Of a stretch of DNA of 64,000 bases, positions 14,892 through 21,714 are shown in pieces. The stretch comes from Jeotgalibacillus aurantiacus. Lineage in GTDB: Bacteria > Bacillota > Bacilli > Bacillales > Jeotgalibacillaceae. Below the pieces are notes generated by a model, which ran no database searches, was not told the origin of the DNA, and was given only the letters and a program-made list of their open reading frames with translations. Location: the NCBI RefSeq assembly GCF_020595125.1, contig NZ_JACNMS010000004.1, positions 186,001 to 250,000 of the forward strand. The letters run 5' to 3'. The first letter of the stretch is position 1, and each line of letters opens with the position of its first letter. Made by a program: the position numbers and the translations under genes.

Positions 14892-14914
14892 AACTAAAAA
14901 GGGGACGGGATGTA

Positions 14915-15058
14915 ATGGAAGAACAAGCGTACTTGAAGATTATCGAAATTTTAATGAGGCTTGAGGCAAAGATCGACAGGATCGACGACCGAACAGAGGA
15001 TATTAACGGCAGAGTGAGCGCACTTGAATGTGAACAAGGTCGTGATTACCTTGCTTAA
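14915..15058 (+). CDS. Small coiled-coil protein, 47 residues
   Basis: ATG after AAGGGGAC. The sequence LEAKIDRIDDRTEDINGRVS shows heptad spacing typical of a short coiled coil, as in small phage accessory peptides. It overlaps the start of the HNH gene in another frame. Confidence 0.6.
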   Translation: MEEQAYLKIIEILMRLEAKIDRIDDRTEDINGRVSALECEQGRDYLA

Positions 15059-15590
15059 AACTTGCCGTAAATGCAACGAGGTCAAACGATTAGACGATTT
15101 CAATATTCAGTCAGCTAACGCAGACAGAAGAAAAACGATCTGCCGGTCTTGCCAAAAAGAATATAACTCGGAATACCGGGCGTCGGCTATCGGAAGGGCT
15201 AAACGAGTACACAGTCAATCAAAAGTGGGGACGCGCGGTAACGTTACTTCATATGAAATCGCATTTGTTTTGAATGAGGGATCGTGTGCGTATTGCCAAA
15301 GTGAATTACCCTACGAAAAGGCAACTATAGATCACGTTGTCCCTCGGGTCAGAAAAGGCTCGAATGAAATCGGGAACGTTGTCGCAGCCTGCCGGTCATG
15401 TAACTCACGAAAGGGTAGTTTGCCGGTGGTATTGTTCATGCTACAGTCCTGCGATCCTTACTCAAATAGAAAGCTGTTAGAGAGATTGGCGCATAGACAA
15501 GGCATTACAATGCCGGAAGTTTACGAAAAACTCGTGATGGATGTTAAGGCATATTACTCACAGCAGGTCGAGGCGGTTAGCGTTGAATGA
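15024..15590 (+). CDS. HNH endonuclease
   Basis: About 180-188 residues. The N-terminal zinc ribbon has Cys14-x2-Cys17 and Cys40-x2-Cys43. A C-terminal HNH nuclease has CAYC (88-91), IDHVVPR with Asp103-His104, Asn118 and CRSCNSRKG (123-131). This family nicks or cuts DNA and is common as a free-standing phage or element nuclease. Start choice is uncertain: TTG 15024, GTG 15042 and TTG 15051 are in frame, and none has a strong site. The gene overlaps the coiled-coil gene by 35 bp. Confidence 0.85.
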   Translation: MNVNKVVITLLKTCRKCNEVKRLDDFNIQSANADRRKTICRSCQKEYNSEYRASAIGRAKRVHSQSKVGTRGNVTSYEIAFVLNEGSCAYCQSELPYEKATIDHVVPRVRKGSNEIGNVVAACRSCNSRKGSLPVVLFMLQSCDPYSNRKLLERLAHRQGITMPEVYEKLVMDVKAYYSQQVEAVSVE

Positions 15591-15726
15591 AGTCTACAGC
15601 GTATCACCCGCAGTCATCGAGGCAGTCGAAAGTGATCCAAAGTATGAAATCATCGTTAGGATCATTGACCAGGACCGGTTGACTTGCGCCGTCCTTGCCC
15701 GATTGAAGGGCGGTGACAAGACGTGA
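15583..15726 (+). CDS. Small element protein, 47 residues
   Basis: TTG start overlapping the HNH stop, with GAGGCGG upstream. The product is NEVYSVSPAVIEAVESDPKY... ending VLARLKGGDKT. It overlaps the following GTG start by 4 bp. No family recognised. Confidence 0.5.
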   Translation: MNEVYSVSPAVIEAVESDPKYEIIVRIIDQDRLTCAVLARLKGGDKT

Positions 15727-15935
15727 CATACAAAAGAGAAGAACAAGAAACATTGTACAGCTATGAGCCTTCCGAGGGATATTGGCGGGTGTATTCGACA
15801 TACCCTGTGCATATCCGCAAGCTACTTGAGTACGCCGACATCGAGCGAACAGAAATTGATGAAAATGGTGATGTGATTATGGCTCAAGGCCATGTACAGA
15901 CGAATCAAATCCGATTATTTAGGCCTCGTTTATAA
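15723..15935 (+). CDS. Unknown element protein, 70 residues
   Basis: GTG start coupled (GTGA) to the preceding gene. It is acidic and aromatic (TLYSYEPSEGYWRVYSTYP), and ends in a likely beta hairpin with GDVIMAQGHVQTNQIRLF. No family recognised. The pattern is consistent with small phage early proteins. Confidence 0.55.
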   Translation: MTYKREEQETLYSYEPSEGYWRVYSTYPVHIRKLLEYADIERTEIDENGDVIMAQGHVQTNQIRLFRPRL

Positions 15936-16093
15936 CCCCACTAATCCGCAAAAAACGATCATCAAGACCTAATACCTTACCGTAAATATTCCACTCGTAA
16001 AAACAGGGTTATAACCGCCTTTTTCGCTATAAAAAAGTGATTCTGAGCGATCTAATAACCCTAAAAAGTATTCCGCGAAAAGGAGCGACCATA

Positions 16094-16246
16094 TTGAAGA
16101 AGAAACGCAAGCCAAAACGAAAGGTTCAGCCACTCACGACGTCGATCAGCGATCTCCTGCCTGTTGAAACCGTCGCAAAACTAAGGGGGATTGCCGTTGC
16201 TGAAAAACGTCAGAACAGAAAGAAAGCCGGAGAAGGGACGCTATGA
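16094..16246 (+). CDS. Small basic protein, 50 residues
   Basis: TTG start 8 bp after AAAAGGAG. A strongly basic N terminus (KKKRKPKRKV) is followed by an amphipathic helix and a second basic patch, suggesting nucleic-acid binding. A longer frame from GTG 16037 lacks a site. Overlaps the next gene. Confidence 0.5.
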   Translation: MKKKRKPKRKVQPLTTSISDLLPVETVAKLRGIAVAEKRQNRKKAGEGTL

Positions 16247-16421
16247 AAAGTACTATGAATGGTCGCAGTCAAGCGATGTGACAACGTTCAACCTGTATGA
16301 GCAAGACTGGCCGACGTTAATCGACGAGGGGTTAACACGCATTTTTAGCGACCAAGCCGAGTTTGAACGGCTCAAAGACGAAAGGGAGAGACAGAATGAC
16401 GGACAAACAGACGCTTGCTGA
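16197..16421 (+). CDS. Unknown element protein, ~74 residues
   Basis: TTG 16197 lies 6 bp after AGGGGGA. The product has a basic start (RTERKPEKGRYEKYYEW) and an acidic end (LKDERERQNDGQ). It overlaps the following gene by 26 bp in another frame. No family recognised. Confidence 0.5.
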   Translation: MLKNVRTERKPEKGRYEKYYEWSQSSDVTTFNLYEQDWPTLIDEGLTRIFSDQAEFERLKDERERQNDGQTDAC

Positions 16422-16782
16422 ACAGTTGCTGACACGTTTCAGAGGTGTCCCGAAGGTTGACATGACGGATTGTAAATCGTGGATTGAACGATCCATGCGC
16501 GAACATGATTATGCGATTGACCAAAAGGTGAAACCCGAGGACGCCCGGTTGATCCTTGCATACGCAGAGTACGACGGCACGCAACAAATCGCGCTACGAA
16601 CCGCACACTACTTCGCTTATACAGATTTAGAAGAACGGGTGAACAAAGTGAAAGTGTCCGAGCAGTATCGGATCATGGCAGCACGGCTATTGACCGTTTA
16701 TGAACGTATGCGCCGGCAGGACACGAGAGGTAACGTCAGATTTACAATTGGAAAACGAGCAGATAGGAGAGGGCAACGATAG
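16396..16782 (+). CDS. Unknown helical element protein, 128 residues
   Basis: AAGGGAGAG upstream of ATG 16396. It is almost wholly alpha-helical by composition (MTDCKSWIERSMREHDYAI, then EQYRIMAARLLTVYERMRRQ). It ends in TAG, which overlaps an ATA triplet that could begin the next frame. No family recognised. Confidence 0.6.
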   Translation: MTDKQTLAEQLLTRFRGVPKVDMTDCKSWIERSMREHDYAIDQKVKPEDARLILAYAEYDGTQQIALRTAHYFAYTDLEERVNKVKVSEQYRIMAARLLTVYERMRRQDTRGNVRFTIGKRADRRGQR

Positions 16783-16808
16783 CACGACTAACGTTTAAAA
16801 AGATACGA

Positions 16809-17045
16809 ATGAAAAGGGATCGGCGCAACCGAGAGCAAGCGTTTTACCACGACCGCCGGGCGCATTGGCTATACAAATTGATTGAAACTGACGATACATT
16901 GACGCATTTACGCCGACAGACATTCGAGTGGCAACCGCCACGACCACGAAGGAGGTTCGAGAAAAATGAAGGTGTACGAAGAAAAGATAGAGGACATGGT
17001 CGGAAAGGTGTCCGTACTCATACAGAAGGACGGCAGAAACGTTGA
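16809..17045 (+). CDS. Unknown basic protein, 78 residues
   Basis: Open frame with a weak site at ATG 16809. The same frame extends back to an ATA at 16779 that follows AGGAGAGGG by 5 bp and overlaps the preceding stop (ATAG), so a non-standard ATA start would add ten residues. The product is very basic and aromatic (RDRRNREQAFYHDRRAHWLYK). Its last 80 bp overlap the next gene in another frame, so the C-terminal part may not be under selection. Confidence 0.4.
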   Translation: MKRDRRNREQAFYHDRRAHWLYKLIETDDTLTHLRRQTFEWQPPRPRRRFEKNEGVRRKDRGHGRKGVRTHTEGRQKR

Positions 17046-17244
17046 AATTGTGATCCGGTCGAGGGTAGATAGTTCACGGTTGTTTGAGTGTAAATATCAA
17101 ACGGATCAACCGGATCGACCGGCGTACTATGACGCTGAAAGAATCGCCCAGTATTACTGCAATTCGAATGGGCTTACGATCGAGCTGAAAACAACTAACG
17201 TTGAGTTGCCGTTCATTGGCAATGCAAACAATAAAACGAGATAA
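16966..17244 (+). CDS. Unknown element protein, 92 residues
   Basis: ATG preceded by AAGGAGG. The product begins MKVYEEKIEDMVGKVSVLIQ and looks like a small beta-rich fold with a helix DAERIAQYYCNSNG. No family recognised. It belongs to the rightward train of small genes. Confidence 0.65.
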   Translation: MKVYEEKIEDMVGKVSVLIQKDGRNVEIVIRSRVDSSRLFECKYQTDQPDRPAYYDAERIAQYYCNSNGLTIELKTTNVELPFIGNANNKTR

Positions 17245-17258
17245 AGGGGAAATGACGG

Positions 17259-17891
17259 ATGGATTTAAAACAAACGTATCAGCGACAGGTAGAACAAGAG
17301 GTAACGAAGTTTCGCAAGGCAGTCGACAAGATTAACGAGAGCGATCATCCGACATACAGCGTACCAGGCGCACGGGATTACGAAATCAGCGAGTTAATCC
17401 GAGAGCTTGAACGCAAAGTGAAAGAGATCGACATTGAGTTCCGTGAGCAGATCGAAGGGGCAATCGAGCATCAAACAAAGGTGGCAATGAGATCACAACA
17501 CTACGTATCTGCAACGGATCGTGAGTTCATCAAGCAAGCGAGTGTGGAATTGAAAACCGCGTTAACCTTTGCCGGGAATAAAGCGGAAGTGTTAGACGCA
17601 ATCAATGCTTACGAATCGAGACTTGAAACGCTTGAATCAGAATCGGCGTTTTCCGAAGTCATCAAACAGCTTGCGGAAATCATGCCGAATCTATCCGATG
17701 ACTTTGCCAAGCAAAAGGTGACGCACCTATACCGAACTCTTTCGCGTGGATTGCAGACGCCGGAACAGGCGCAACTTGAAGAATTAAAGCAGGCGAAGAT
17801 TACCGGTGTGAAAAGGCCGTTTACCACACTGAAAATGACGCACCCTGCGTTTAAGCATATTCAAGCAGCTCGCCGATCAACGAGATACTAA
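17259..17891 (+). CDS. Coiled-coil element protein, 210 residues
   Basis: AAAGGGGA upstream of ATG 17259. Long helical runs such as ISELIRELERKVKEIDIEFREQ and ALTFAGNKAEVLDAINAYESRLE indicate a coiled-coil scaffold-like protein; the C terminus is basic. No catalytic motif. It is the second-largest rightward gene of the element after the primase. Function unknown. Confidence 0.65.
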   Translation: MDLKQTYQRQVEQEVTKFRKAVDKINESDHPTYSVPGARDYEISELIRELERKVKEIDIEFREQIEGAIEHQTKVAMRSQHYVSATDREFIKQASVELKTALTFAGNKAEVLDAINAYESRLETLESESAFSEVIKQLAEIMPNLSDDFAKQKVTHLYRTLSRGLQTPEQAQLEELKQAKITGVKRPFTTLKMTHPAFKHIQAARRSTRY

Positions 17892-17928
17892 AATAAACAC
17901 ACACAAACGAAAAGGGAGACGATGATAA

Positions 17929-18231
17929 ATGAAAACAATCACAATTACGTATAAGGAACACGAAGGGCGATACGGGCACGCGTACAGATCGATGACAGCG
18001 AAGGACGCAGAAGGACGCGACATCCATACGGAAATTTCCACGGTTAATCCGGTACATTTCATCGAGAAGGCGGTTACAGAAGTAGTCAAGGCGATGGTTG
18101 CAAACGGGCAGGCTGCCGATGACTTTACGATTGAGCTACCGGCAGAGATTACGCTTACCGCAGAGTTGCAGGCGCACATTGCGGACAAGTTAGCGTCTGA
18201 TCCGAAAGTTGCTAGTGTGGTGTTCGGATGA
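17929..18231 (+). CDS. Unknown element protein, 100 residues
   Basis: AAAGGGAG upstream of ATG. It starts MKTITITYKEHEGRYGHAYR (beta strands) and ends in a helix-strand pair (ELQAHIADKLASDPKVASVVFG). It overlaps the next gene by ATGA. No family recognised. Confidence 0.65.
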   Translation: MKTITITYKEHEGRYGHAYRSMTAKDAEGRDIHTEISTVNPVHFIEKAVTEVVKAMVANGQAADDFTIELPAEITLTAELQAHIADKLASDPKVASVVFG

Positions 18232-18386
18232 AAAAAGTGACGGTGTATAATCGGACAGCCGAGACAACGGAAGAATTAAAGACGATTACTGAATATATCA
18301 AACAGCAAAACGGTAAGATCATAGGGATGATCGGACTAAAAGACGGACAGGGTGTTTCAGTAACGTTTGAGTTGCCGGGAGAATAA
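18228..18386 (+). CDS. Small element protein, 52 residues
   Basis: Coupled to the preceding gene by an ATGA overlap. The product starts MKKVTVYNRTAETTEELK and ends VSVTFELPGE, with a beta-alpha-beta look similar in style to its upstream neighbour. Last gene of the rightward train. No family recognised. Confidence 0.6.
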   Translation: MKKVTVYNRTAETTEELKTITEYIKQQNGKIIGMIGLKDGQGVSVTFELPGE

Positions 18387-18394
18387 GCGTTAAC

Positions 18395-18420
18395 AGGCGG
18401 GGGCTAACGTGGCCCCTCCC
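18395..18420. terminator. Weak hairpin between convergent genes
   Basis: GGCGGGGGC / GCCCCTCC stem without a clear T run, placed between the rightward small genes and the leftward cargo gene. Confidence 0.35.
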
Positions 18421-18453
18421 AAATCATTATAGTTTAAAAGTATTTTCCATTAA

Positions 18454-19206
18454 CTAATAGTTTTTGAAATGAAAAGTCTCTTTAAATGGAATATCTTCGT
18501 TAATTTCTACCTTTTTTTTAAGGTCTGTGTAAATTTCCATATACAATTTAATCGCAATGCAAAATTCCTCAAGATGGAAATGCACTAAATTGTGAATTTC
18601 TTTATCTCTTGTAAAACTGATTTTATATTCTTCTAAAGAAACAGTGTGCCCTAAGTAATAACTGTAACTGTTCGGATGAACTCTTTCTGATAATTCATCG
18701 TAAGATATTCTGAATGTAGCCGTCTTAATATTTTTATACTTTTTCATGTAGGAGTCCAATGAGTCAATAAGTTTCATAACATTTATTGGATCAAGGTAGT
18801 CAATGGTTTTTTCGTTTTTACTTTTTACCCCTAAATAAAGTCGTTCTAATTCGTGATCAAAATCGATCATTGTAATTGTTTCGTCAAGATATTGATTATA
18901 TTTTTTGTGCATGTAAGCTAATGAACCTGTTGTTTCAAAAATCGCGCGTAAAGCTAAAACAGAAATTTCAGGATTGTTTGCGTTTAGTCCGTGAATATAA
19001 GCTTTTACCAGTAATTTTATTCTATATAAATGCGTCTGTAAAAAAACTATACAATTCTGCCCAATTAAATTTAATGGAGTTCTGACAATAGTTAAATGCT
19101 CAATAAAGTTTTTTTCGCAAAAATTGAAAAAATCAGTTGTATCGGAAACGAAGTTTATTTTGTCTGAAGATTTTAATATGTTTTTAACGGACTTATTTAG
19201 TTTCAT
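18454..19206 (-). CDS. AT-rich cargo gene, possibly HEPN/DUF5677-like
   Basis: A 250-residue, mainly alpha-helical protein on the minus strand next to attR. Segments LALRAIFETTGSLAYMHKKY (about 85-104) and YDELSERVHPNSYSYY (about 169-184) resemble the paired helices and R-x-H-like signature of DUF5677/HEPN-type proteins, some of which are RNases in abortive-infection systems; this match is from memory and tentative. GGGGGTGG precedes the ATG. The gene is clearly more AT-rich than the rest of the element and is opposite in direction, which marks it as a separately acquired cargo module at the typical cargo position. Confidence 0.6.
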   Translation of the reverse strand: MKLNKSVKNILKSSDKINFVSDTTDFFNFCEKNFIEHLTIVRTPLNLIGQNCIVFLQTHLYRIKLLVKAYIHGLNANNPEISVLALRAIFETTGSLAYMHKKYNQYLDETITMIDFDHELERLYLGVKSKNEKTIDYLDPINVMKLIDSLDSYMKKYKNIKTATFRISYDELSERVHPNSYSYYLGHTVSLEEYKISFTRDKEIHNLVHFHLEEFCIAIKLYMEIYTDLKKKVEINEDIPFKETFHFKNY

Positions 19207-19359
19207 AAGCCACCCCCGTAATTTTTATAATTAAATAATAACAGATAATAGAAAAGTAAATTCTATTGAAGATATTTTACTGTGGAACTTAATAATGAAA
19301 ATACGCAAATATTATATAGAAGAAACTCGTTGATTTCCTATAGTCTAAATGCTAAGATA

Positions 19360-19406
19360 TACGTAAATAATCGGCAGATCGATCAATGACCGATTCAACT
19401 TACGTA
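19360..19406. promoter_or_regulatory. Nested palindrome near attR (arm site)
   Basis: TACGTAA / TTACGTA outer arms (19360-19366, 19400-19406) enclose AATCGG / CCGATT (19369-19374, 19390-19395). The inner part 19382-19396 is the inverted match (14 of 15) to the left-end motif at 6702-6716. Confidence 0.55.
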
Positions 19407-19438
19407 GCAGGGCTATCGGAAAGCCTTCGTTTTCAACG

Positions 19439-19469
19439 CGGTCGGGAGTTCGAATCTCTCCTGGGACGC
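19439..19469 (+). repeat. attR core (31-bp direct repeat)
   Basis: Exact copy of 6635-6665, that is, the 3' end of tRNA-Arg without its 5' part. The host tRNA terminator follows downstream. Confidence 0.95.
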
Positions 19470-19516
19470 CATTACAACATCACGAACTCCTGCTATGCAG
19501 GGTTACATAAAGATCA

Positions 19517-19556
19517 AAAACGCTGCCACACGGTTAATCCTGTGGCAGCGTTTTTT
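19517..19556 (+). terminator. Original tRNA-Arg terminator
   Basis: Perfect 10-bp stem CGCTGCCACA / TGTGGCAGCG followed by TTTTTT. It was presumably the tRNA terminator before the element inserted. Confidence 0.85.
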
Positions 19557-19601
19557 GTAATAGTATGATCATAATCAACTTGAAGGTCAGGAGTGGATGG
19601 A

Positions 19602-20279
19602 ATGAAAATCAAAGCACTTTTCTTAGATTTTTACGGCACTGTCGTACATGAAGATGATGTCATCATCAGGGATATTTGCAATCGGATAAAAGAAAGCTCG
19701 AATACCGACGCAACTGCTTCTGAAATCGGAGGTTATTGGTGGAAAGATTTCTCTGATTCATTTATCCAAAGTTTTGGTGATGATTTTCAAACACAAAGAG
19801 ATCTTGAAACACAATCACTCAGACGTACCCTCTCTCATTTTGATTCATCTTTAGATGAAACTACGCTGAGTGAATGGATGTTTGAGCATTGGCAGAAACC
19901 AATGATCTTCACTGACGCAATCGAGTTTATTGAAGGTCTTCAAAATAAGCTTCCCGTTTACATCCTCTCAAACATTGACCGGGCAGACATTTTATCAGCA
20001 ATCTCTCTTCATCACCTCCCCTTTGAAGAAGTGATCACAAGCGAAGATGTTAAATCATACAAACCCCGCTCCGAAATGTTTGACTATGCGCTCAAGAAAT
20101 ATAACTTGTCAGCAGATGAGGTTCTGCATATAGGTGATTCCTTAAGAAGTGACATTGCCGGTGCCCAGAACCTTGGAATCAAAACAGCCTGGATTAACCG
20201 GACAAACAAACCATCAGCAAAAAACATACAACCCGACTTCACAATATCAAAACTGACCGAGATCCTGAACATAATATGA
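19602..20279 (+). CDS. HAD-family hydrolase
   Basis: A haloacid-dehalogenase-like hydrolase of 225 residues, subfamily IA. Motif I reads LDFYGTVVHED: the nucleophile Asp is present, but the position two residues on is Tyr instead of the usual Asp acid/base, as in 2-haloacid-dehalogenase-like members. Motif II is ILSNID, motif III the Lys in YKPRSEMF, motif IV LHIGDSLRSDIAGA. A helical cap lies between motifs I and II. The substrate is unknown; a phosphatase role is usual for the family. ATG 19602 follows CAGGAG by 8 bp; GTG 19593 is an alternative. This is the first host gene beyond the element. Confidence 0.88.
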   Translation: MKIKALFLDFYGTVVHEDDVIIRDICNRIKESSNTDATASEIGGYWWKDFSDSFIQSFGDDFQTQRDLETQSLRRTLSHFDSSLDETTLSEWMFEHWQKPMIFTDAIEFIEGLQNKLPVYILSNIDRADILSAISLHHLPFEEVITSEDVKSYKPRSEMFDYALKKYNLSADEVLHIGDSLRSDIAGAQNLGIKTAWINRTNKPSAKNIQPDFTISKLTEILNII

Positions 20280-20292
20280 TTTACATGATTTT

Positions 20293-20356
20293 TTAAGGAT
20301 TTACCTGTGGGATCTGGCCATGTATTAGCCCTTTATCAAAAAAGAAAAATCCTTAA
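20293..20356. repeat. 10-bp inverted repeat, wide loop
   Basis: TTAAGGATTT (20293-20302) and AAATCCTTAA (20347-20356), perfect but separated by 44 bp, directly before the dispersed repeat. Possibly part of a hairpin ending the HAD transcript. Confidence 0.35.
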
Positions 20357-20374
20357 GAAGATTATCTACACAGA

Positions 20375-20489
20375 GGGCTGGACTCATCCGTAGACTCCTG
20401 CGGCAGAGAAGCGACAGGTGAGACGGCGTAGTGCGGAGCACTAGCCGGCTCACCGCGCGGCCGCGGAAAGCGAAGGGTGAGTCCAGCCC
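20375..20489 (+). repeat. Dispersed structured repeat, copy 1
   Basis: A 115-bp element with complementary ends (GGCTGGACTCATCC against GGGTGAGTCCAGCC) and internal stems GGTGAG / CTCACC and TGCGGC / GCCGCG. Its outer stem differs in sequence from copies 2 and 3, but both strands changed together so pairing is kept. It is intergenic, in the sense of transcription of its neighbours. Confidence 0.85.
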
Positions 20490-20611
20490 GGTCTTTATAA
20501 ACCCATCTCCTTCAAGCGAACTCCCCTATACTCAGCGCATTTCTGGATTTTTATTTTGCCCAGTGCTACACTCAATGAACAGATAAGATTGACACGGAAG
20601 GTGGATCCGGT

Positions 20612-21565
20612 ATGGATGATCAAACGAAATTTAAAGAAAACGTCATTCCGTTTCCAGGTTTAAAAGAACGTCTGGTAGAGCAGGCGCTGGAGCTTTTGCA
20701 GGGGCAGTACCATACAGAGGCTATACAGCTTTTAGAACAGGCAATTGAGTTGGATCCGAATGACCAGGCCGTCTGCACATCGCTTGCAGTCGCCTACTAT
20801 GAAGACCGTCAATGGATGGATTCAAAATCAGTTTGTGAACGGATGCTGCGGGAAGGGATCGGGGAATACGAAGAAATTCTCGAGCTTCTTGTAATGAATC
20901 TCATACAGTTAAGGAAACATGATGAGATCAAATCACTCATTCAGCCTTTAATTGATGAAGGAACACTTGCGGGTGAGCGTGCGGAACGCTTTACTCACCT
21001 GATGAACATCAGTGAAAAAAAAGCGCATGATTCGGAACGCGAGGAGAAATCGTTCGAATCCTTTCATTTGGAAAAAGGACTTGAACAGCAGACCATTCAG
21101 CTCGCTGCCTTATCAAGACAAAACATTCATCCGATCAAACAGGATCTGATTGATGCAGCTGAACACGATGATACACACCCCTTTATCAAAACGATGCTGC
21201 TTAACATTATGCGGGAACAGTCCGTGAATGATGAAGTGGTTATCCGTAAATGGGGAATTGAGATTTCGGTTTGCCCATCTGAACTCGTTGATCCGTTTGA
21301 TCAGGAACAGATTGATCGTGCAATCCGGTTGATTGAAGAGGAAGGACAGGAGCCTCATCTCGTCAATATTGCCATAGATCTCATGAAGAAACACATTTTC
21401 CTGCTCTATCCCCTTTTATGGAAAGAGACGAAACCGGAGGCAATCGCTGAAGGATATGTTCGTCTTGCGAAGGAATATCTCGGGGCTGAGGATGCCTGGA
21501 ACGGTTATCCGTACAGTGGTCTGAAGCAGGAAATACAGTCTGTTGAAAAAGAAAATGACCTGTAA
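20612..21565 (+). CDS. TPR-repeat protein (YsoA-like)
   Basis: A 317-residue cytoplasmic protein with tetratricopeptide-type repeats in its N-terminal part (AIQLLEQAIELDPNDQAVCTSLAVAYYED and the next unit). The C-terminal half is helical with several acidic stretches. It lies directly upstream of tig as B. subtilis ysoA does. TPR proteins mediate protein-protein contacts; no partner is indicated. The promoter of tig overlaps its 3' end. Confidence 0.8.
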   Translation: MDDQTKFKENVIPFPGLKERLVEQALELLQGQYHTEAIQLLEQAIELDPNDQAVCTSLAVAYYEDRQWMDSKSVCERMLREGIGEYEEILELLVMNLIQLRKHDEIKSLIQPLIDEGTLAGERAERFTHLMNISEKKAHDSEREEKSFESFHLEKGLEQQTIQLAALSRQNIHPIKQDLIDAAEHDDTHPFIKTMLLNIMREQSVNDEVVIRKWGIEISVCPSELVDPFDQEQIDRAIRLIEEEGQEPHLVNIAIDLMKKHIFLLYPLLWKETKPEAIAEGYVRLAKEYLGAEDAWNGYPYSGLKQEIQSVEKENDL

Positions 21566-21575
21566 TGGTTTGCGG

Positions 21576-21603
21576 TTGAAACACGTATAACCTGTGTTAT
21601 AAT
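21576..21603 (+). promoter_or_regulatory. Promoter of tig
   Basis: TTGAAA (21576-21581), 16-bp spacer, TATAAT (21598-21603). Leader of about 105 nt. Confidence 0.75.
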
Positions 21604-21714
21604 TAAATGGTTGCATAATGGGATTCTTGATGTCAAAATTCAAAGAATCATTGATTTCATGAGTTAAACATGAAACCATTAACTTAATAATAGATGTTTT
21701 GGAGGGAATTATTT

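Noticed and set aside
19405-19440. A second tRNA gene just before attR (TTTTCAA loop near 19430)
   Set aside because: The anticodon-like stem has mismatches and no 5' acceptor strand or D arm is present; only the 31-bp tRNA 3' end is real.
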